From: GCA-003244245 sp035463315
Lineage (GTDB): Bacteria; Actinomycetota; Actinomycetes; Mycobacteriales; Pseudonocardiaceae
NCBI GenBank assembly: GCA_035463315.1
Contig: DATHTJ010000364.1
Span: 1 to 7,267 of the forward strand
DNA length: 7,267 bases
Direction of reading: 5' to 3'
Shown piece by piece: positions 5,364 through 7,267 of this stretch; position 1 is the stretch's first letter; each line of letters opens with the position of its first letter. Under the pieces are notes generated by a model that was not told the origin of the DNA, made no database searches, and was given only the letters and a program-made list of their open reading frames with translations. A program made the translations under genes and the position numbers.

Positions 5364-6279
5364 GGATCGCCTTCAGCCTCTCGACAGTGACATGCGTGTA
5401 GAGCTGCGTGGTGGCGAGCGTAGCGTGACCGAGTAGCTCCTGAACGGTGCGAAGATCCGCGCCCCCCTCCAACAGGTGAGTCGCGGCGCTGTGGCGCAGC
5501 CCGTGCGGGCCCATGTCCGGGGCGCCCGCCACCGTGCCGACCACGTCGTGCACGACGGCTCGAATAATCCGCTGATCGACCCGTCCACCACGCGCTCCGA
5601 GAAACAGCGCCGCGGCTGAATGGGACTGCACGAGGGCCGGGCGCCCCTGTTCGATCCAGCGGAGCAGGGCGCGTTCGGCGGGCAGCCCATACGGCACTGC
5701 GCGTTCCTTTGAGCCCTTGCCAAGCACCCGGACCAGGCGCCGCTGCCCGTCGAGGTCATCGAGATCAAGTCCGCAGAGCTCGGCGACACGTATCCCGGTC
5801 GCGTACAACAGCTCCACGACTGCGTGATCGCGCAGGGCAACCGGATCCGCCTCGGCGGCACCCCGTTGCGCCGCGTGAAGTGCCGCGGCCGCCTGTTCCG
5901 GATGCAGCACCGCGGGCAGGACTCGGTGCGGCCGCGGCGCGACCAGCCGCAGTCCCGGGTCGCTGCCCAGCAGGCCGGCCCGGGTAGCCCACGCGGTGAA
6001 GGCGCGGGCCGCCGCCGCCCGCCGCGCCAGCGTGTTGCGCTGGTGACCGCTGCGGTGCTGCGCCCCCAGCCAGCCGCGCAGCAGCGTGAGGTCCAGCGCC
6101 GCGAGATCGTCGCAACCCGAACTCGCCAGGTAGTGCAGCAGGGTGGTGACGTCGCCGCGGTAGGCCCGCACGGTGTGCGGTGACAACCCGCGCACGGACC
6201 GCAGATGGGCTGCGAAACGCTCCCGATAAGCCGCCAGGTGATCCGGTAGCGAGTCGGGTGCCGGCGGGTCCTCGCTCAC
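5338..6279 (-). CDS. xerC: Tyrosine recombinase, XerC type
   Basis: Xer recombinases resolve chromosome dimers at dif by strand exchange at the terminus, usually as a XerC/XerD pair. From the GTG at 6279 the protein has 313 residues. The N-terminal SAM-like core-binding domain (about 15-105) contains GLSPHTVRAYRGDVTTLLHYL, and the catalytic domain follows. All catalytic residues are present with XerD-like spacing: Arg164 (TGIRVAEL), Lys188 (GKGSKER), His259 and Arg262 (HGLRHSAATHLL), His285 (LGHATL) and nucleophile Tyr294 (TTQLYTHV). It should therefore be active. XerC rather than XerD is chosen mainly from the dprA neighbourhood. The frame stays open to a TTG at 6315, 21 bases after dprA; that start adds a basic stretch (TWRRRARSVRW) and cannot be excluded. 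The 3' end overlaps the whiG start by 26 bases. Confidence 0.9.
   Translation of the reverse strand: MSEDPPAPDSLPDHLAAYRERFAAHLRSVRGLSPHTVRAYRGDVTTLLHYLASSGCDDLAALDLTLLRGWLGAQHRSGHQRNTLARRAAAARAFTAWATRAGLLGSDPGLRLVAPRPHRVLPAVLHPEQAAAALHAAQRGAAEADPVALRDHAVVELLYATGIRVAELCGLDLDDLDGQRRLVRVLGKGSKERAVPYGLPAERALLRWIEQGRPALVQSHSAAALFLGARGGRVDQRIIRAVVHDVVGTVAGAPDMGPHGLRHSAATHLLEGGADLRTVQELLGHATLATTQLYTHVTVERLKAIHDRSHPRS
5370..5374 (-). promoter_or_regulatory. whiG: Shine-Dalgarno sequence of whiG inside xerC
   Basis: GAAGG on the minus strand is followed by the six-base spacer CGATCC and ATG. It lies within the last codons of xerC and supports the whiG start at 5363, hence a true overlap of the two genes. 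Confidence 0.65.
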
Positions 6280-6336
6280 CCACCGGACGCTGCGCGCCCG
6301 ACGGCGCCAGGTCAAGCACCGCCACGCCTGGGATCC

Positions 6337-7267
6337 TCACGACACCCGGTACCAGCCGGTCACCCCACACCCCACCAGCCCCTTCAGTTCCAGCAACGGC
6401 AGCGCGGACCGCACCCGATGGAGCGGCACCCCGGAGTCGCGCACGAGCTGCTCGGGGTGCCGGCACGCTCGGGCCGGAAGCGCGTCGTACACCGCAAGCA
6501 GCTCCGGGCTCAGTCCGTCGGTGCGTCGGTGGGGGGTGTTCAACGGTGGCGCGAGGTCGGTCCCGATCCGCCCCACGGCCTCGATGACCTCCGCTACCCG
6601 GGTGACCAACACCGCCTGCTCGTCGCGCACCAACAGGTGGCAACCCACCGACAGCGCCGAGGTGATCGGTCCCGGCACCGCCATCACGACCCGGCCCAGC
6701 ACAGCTGCAGCGGTGGCAGTACGCCGAGCACCGCTGCGCACCCCCGCCTCCACGACGACGGTGCCAGCCGCTAAAGCAGCGATCAGGCGGTTTCGGACCA
6801 GGAAGCGGTATCGCGCGGGCCGAACGCCCGGCGGATACTCACTGACCACGGCAGCACGCTCGGCGACCCGGTCCAGCAGCCGCTGGTGACCTGCAGGGTA
6901 GGCCCGATCCAGCCCACATGCCTGCACCGCAACGGTGCGGCCCTCGGCCGCTAGCGCGCCCCGATGCGCCGCGCCGTCAATGCCGAACGCGGCACCGGAC
7001 ACCACCACGACACCACCCTCGGCAAGCCCGTAGCCGAACGCGGCGGCGACGTGCTCCCCGTACCCGGTCGCGGCCCGGGCCCCCACCACCGCCACCGCCC
7101 GCTCGGCGAGCTCATCAAGGCGGCCGGCTCCCCGTACCCAGAGCGCCACCGGGGCACGCCAGCGCTCATCAGCCCGCGCCATGGGTGTGTCAAAGCAAGT
7201 GAACGCCTCGGTGGGCCACTCATCGTCCTCGGGAACCACCAACCGGCCGCCGAGCGCGGCGATCTCA
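6337..7267 (-). CDS. dprA: DNA-processing protein DprA, 5' end cut by the window
   Basis: DprA (Smf) binds incoming single-stranded DNA and loads RecA during natural transformation; it is also widespread in bacteria not known to be competent. About 309 residues are visible, and the frame runs off the right edge, with IAALGGRLVVPEDDEWPTEA reading through the boundary, so the true start lies outside. The Rossmann-type core shows AVVGARAATGYGEHVA, SGAAFGIDGAAHRGAL (family SGGA.GID) and AYPAGH. It continues with RFLVRNRLIAALAAGTVVVE, then AGVRSGA and AVPGPITSALSVGCHLL. A C-terminal winged-helix-like domain follows after DGLSPELLAVYDALP. All regions expected of the family's C-terminal three quarters are present and unbroken. 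It is followed by xerC after 57 bases (21 if the TTG start is used) with no obvious terminator, so the two are probably co-transcribed. Confidence 0.93.
   Translation of the reverse strand, partial: EIAALGGRLVVPEDDEWPTEAFTCFDTPMARADERWRAPVALWVRGAGRLDELAERAVAVVGARAATGYGEHVAAAFGYGLAEGGVVVVSGAAFGIDGAAHRGALAAEGRTVAVQACGLDRAYPAGHQRLLDRVAERAAVVSEYPPGVRPARYRFLVRNRLIAALAAGTVVVEAGVRSGARRTATAAAVLGRVVMAVPGPITSALSVGCHLLVRDEQAVLVTRVAEVIEAVGRIGTDLAPPLNTPHRRTDGLSPELLAVYDALPARACRHPEQLVRDSGVPLHRVRSALPLLELKGLVGCGVTGWYRVS

Noticed and set aside
4542..5390. A 282-codon plus-strand frame opposite whiG
   Set aside because: It is the codon-bias shadow of whiG; no domain or plausible ribosome binding site supports it.
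5765..6643. A 292-codon minus-strand frame across the xerC/dprA junction
   Set aside because: Its translation is Arg/Ala/Gly/Pro-rich without motifs, and it overlaps two well-supported genes on the same strand in another frame.
1..7267. A novel defence, mobile or biosynthetic system
   Set aside because: Every sizeable gene belongs to a well-known housekeeping or developmental family in an expected order; no transposase, integrase-flanked island, CRISPR repeats or tRNA is visible. The Xer protein is a chromosomal-type recombinase, not a phage integrase, judging from its length and context.

Overview
The window is a GC-rich stretch of actinobacterial chromosome carrying core housekeeping genes. 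Protein lengths and residues match the actinomycete forms: UMP kinase begins with LLKLGGEMFGGG, EF-Ts is 271 residues, and S2 has an acidic Ala/Glu-rich tail. A WhiG/FliA-type sigma factor suggests a sporulating, hyphal or motile actinomycete. The S2 and EF-Ts sequences look Pseudonocardiales-like to me, but that placement is from memory and only moderately sure.

Layout from right to left, because almost everything is on the minus strand. A first block holds dprA (5' end outside the window), xerC and whiG. The whiG start lies inside the end of xerC, so these look like one transcription unit. The only plus-strand gene encodes a small exported M23-fold protein. It converges on whiG and overlaps its 3' end by 36 bases. 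On its other side the M23 gene diverges from rpsB across a roughly 366-base non-coding region. The second block is rpsB-tsf-pyrH-frr-cdsA (cdsA 3' end outside the window), with short gaps, and frr and cdsA abut directly.

Functionally, the second block links translation (ribosomal protein S2, EF-Ts, ribosome recycling factor) with UMP phosphorylation and CDP-diacylglycerol synthesis. The first block links DNA uptake/processing (DprA) and Xer recombination to a developmental or motility sigma factor. The order dprA-xerC-whiG-M23-rpsB-tsf-pyrH-frr-cdsA is, to my knowledge, a conserved actinobacterial neighbourhood.

I see no mobile element, CRISPR array, tRNA, rRNA or novel multigene system. The less ordinary signals sit in and around the rpsB/M23 divergent region. 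They are two actinobacterial-type DnaA boxes in direct orientation, a strong predicted hairpin in the rpsB leader, and an M23-fold protein that keeps its zinc ligands but lacks the two usual catalytic histidines.
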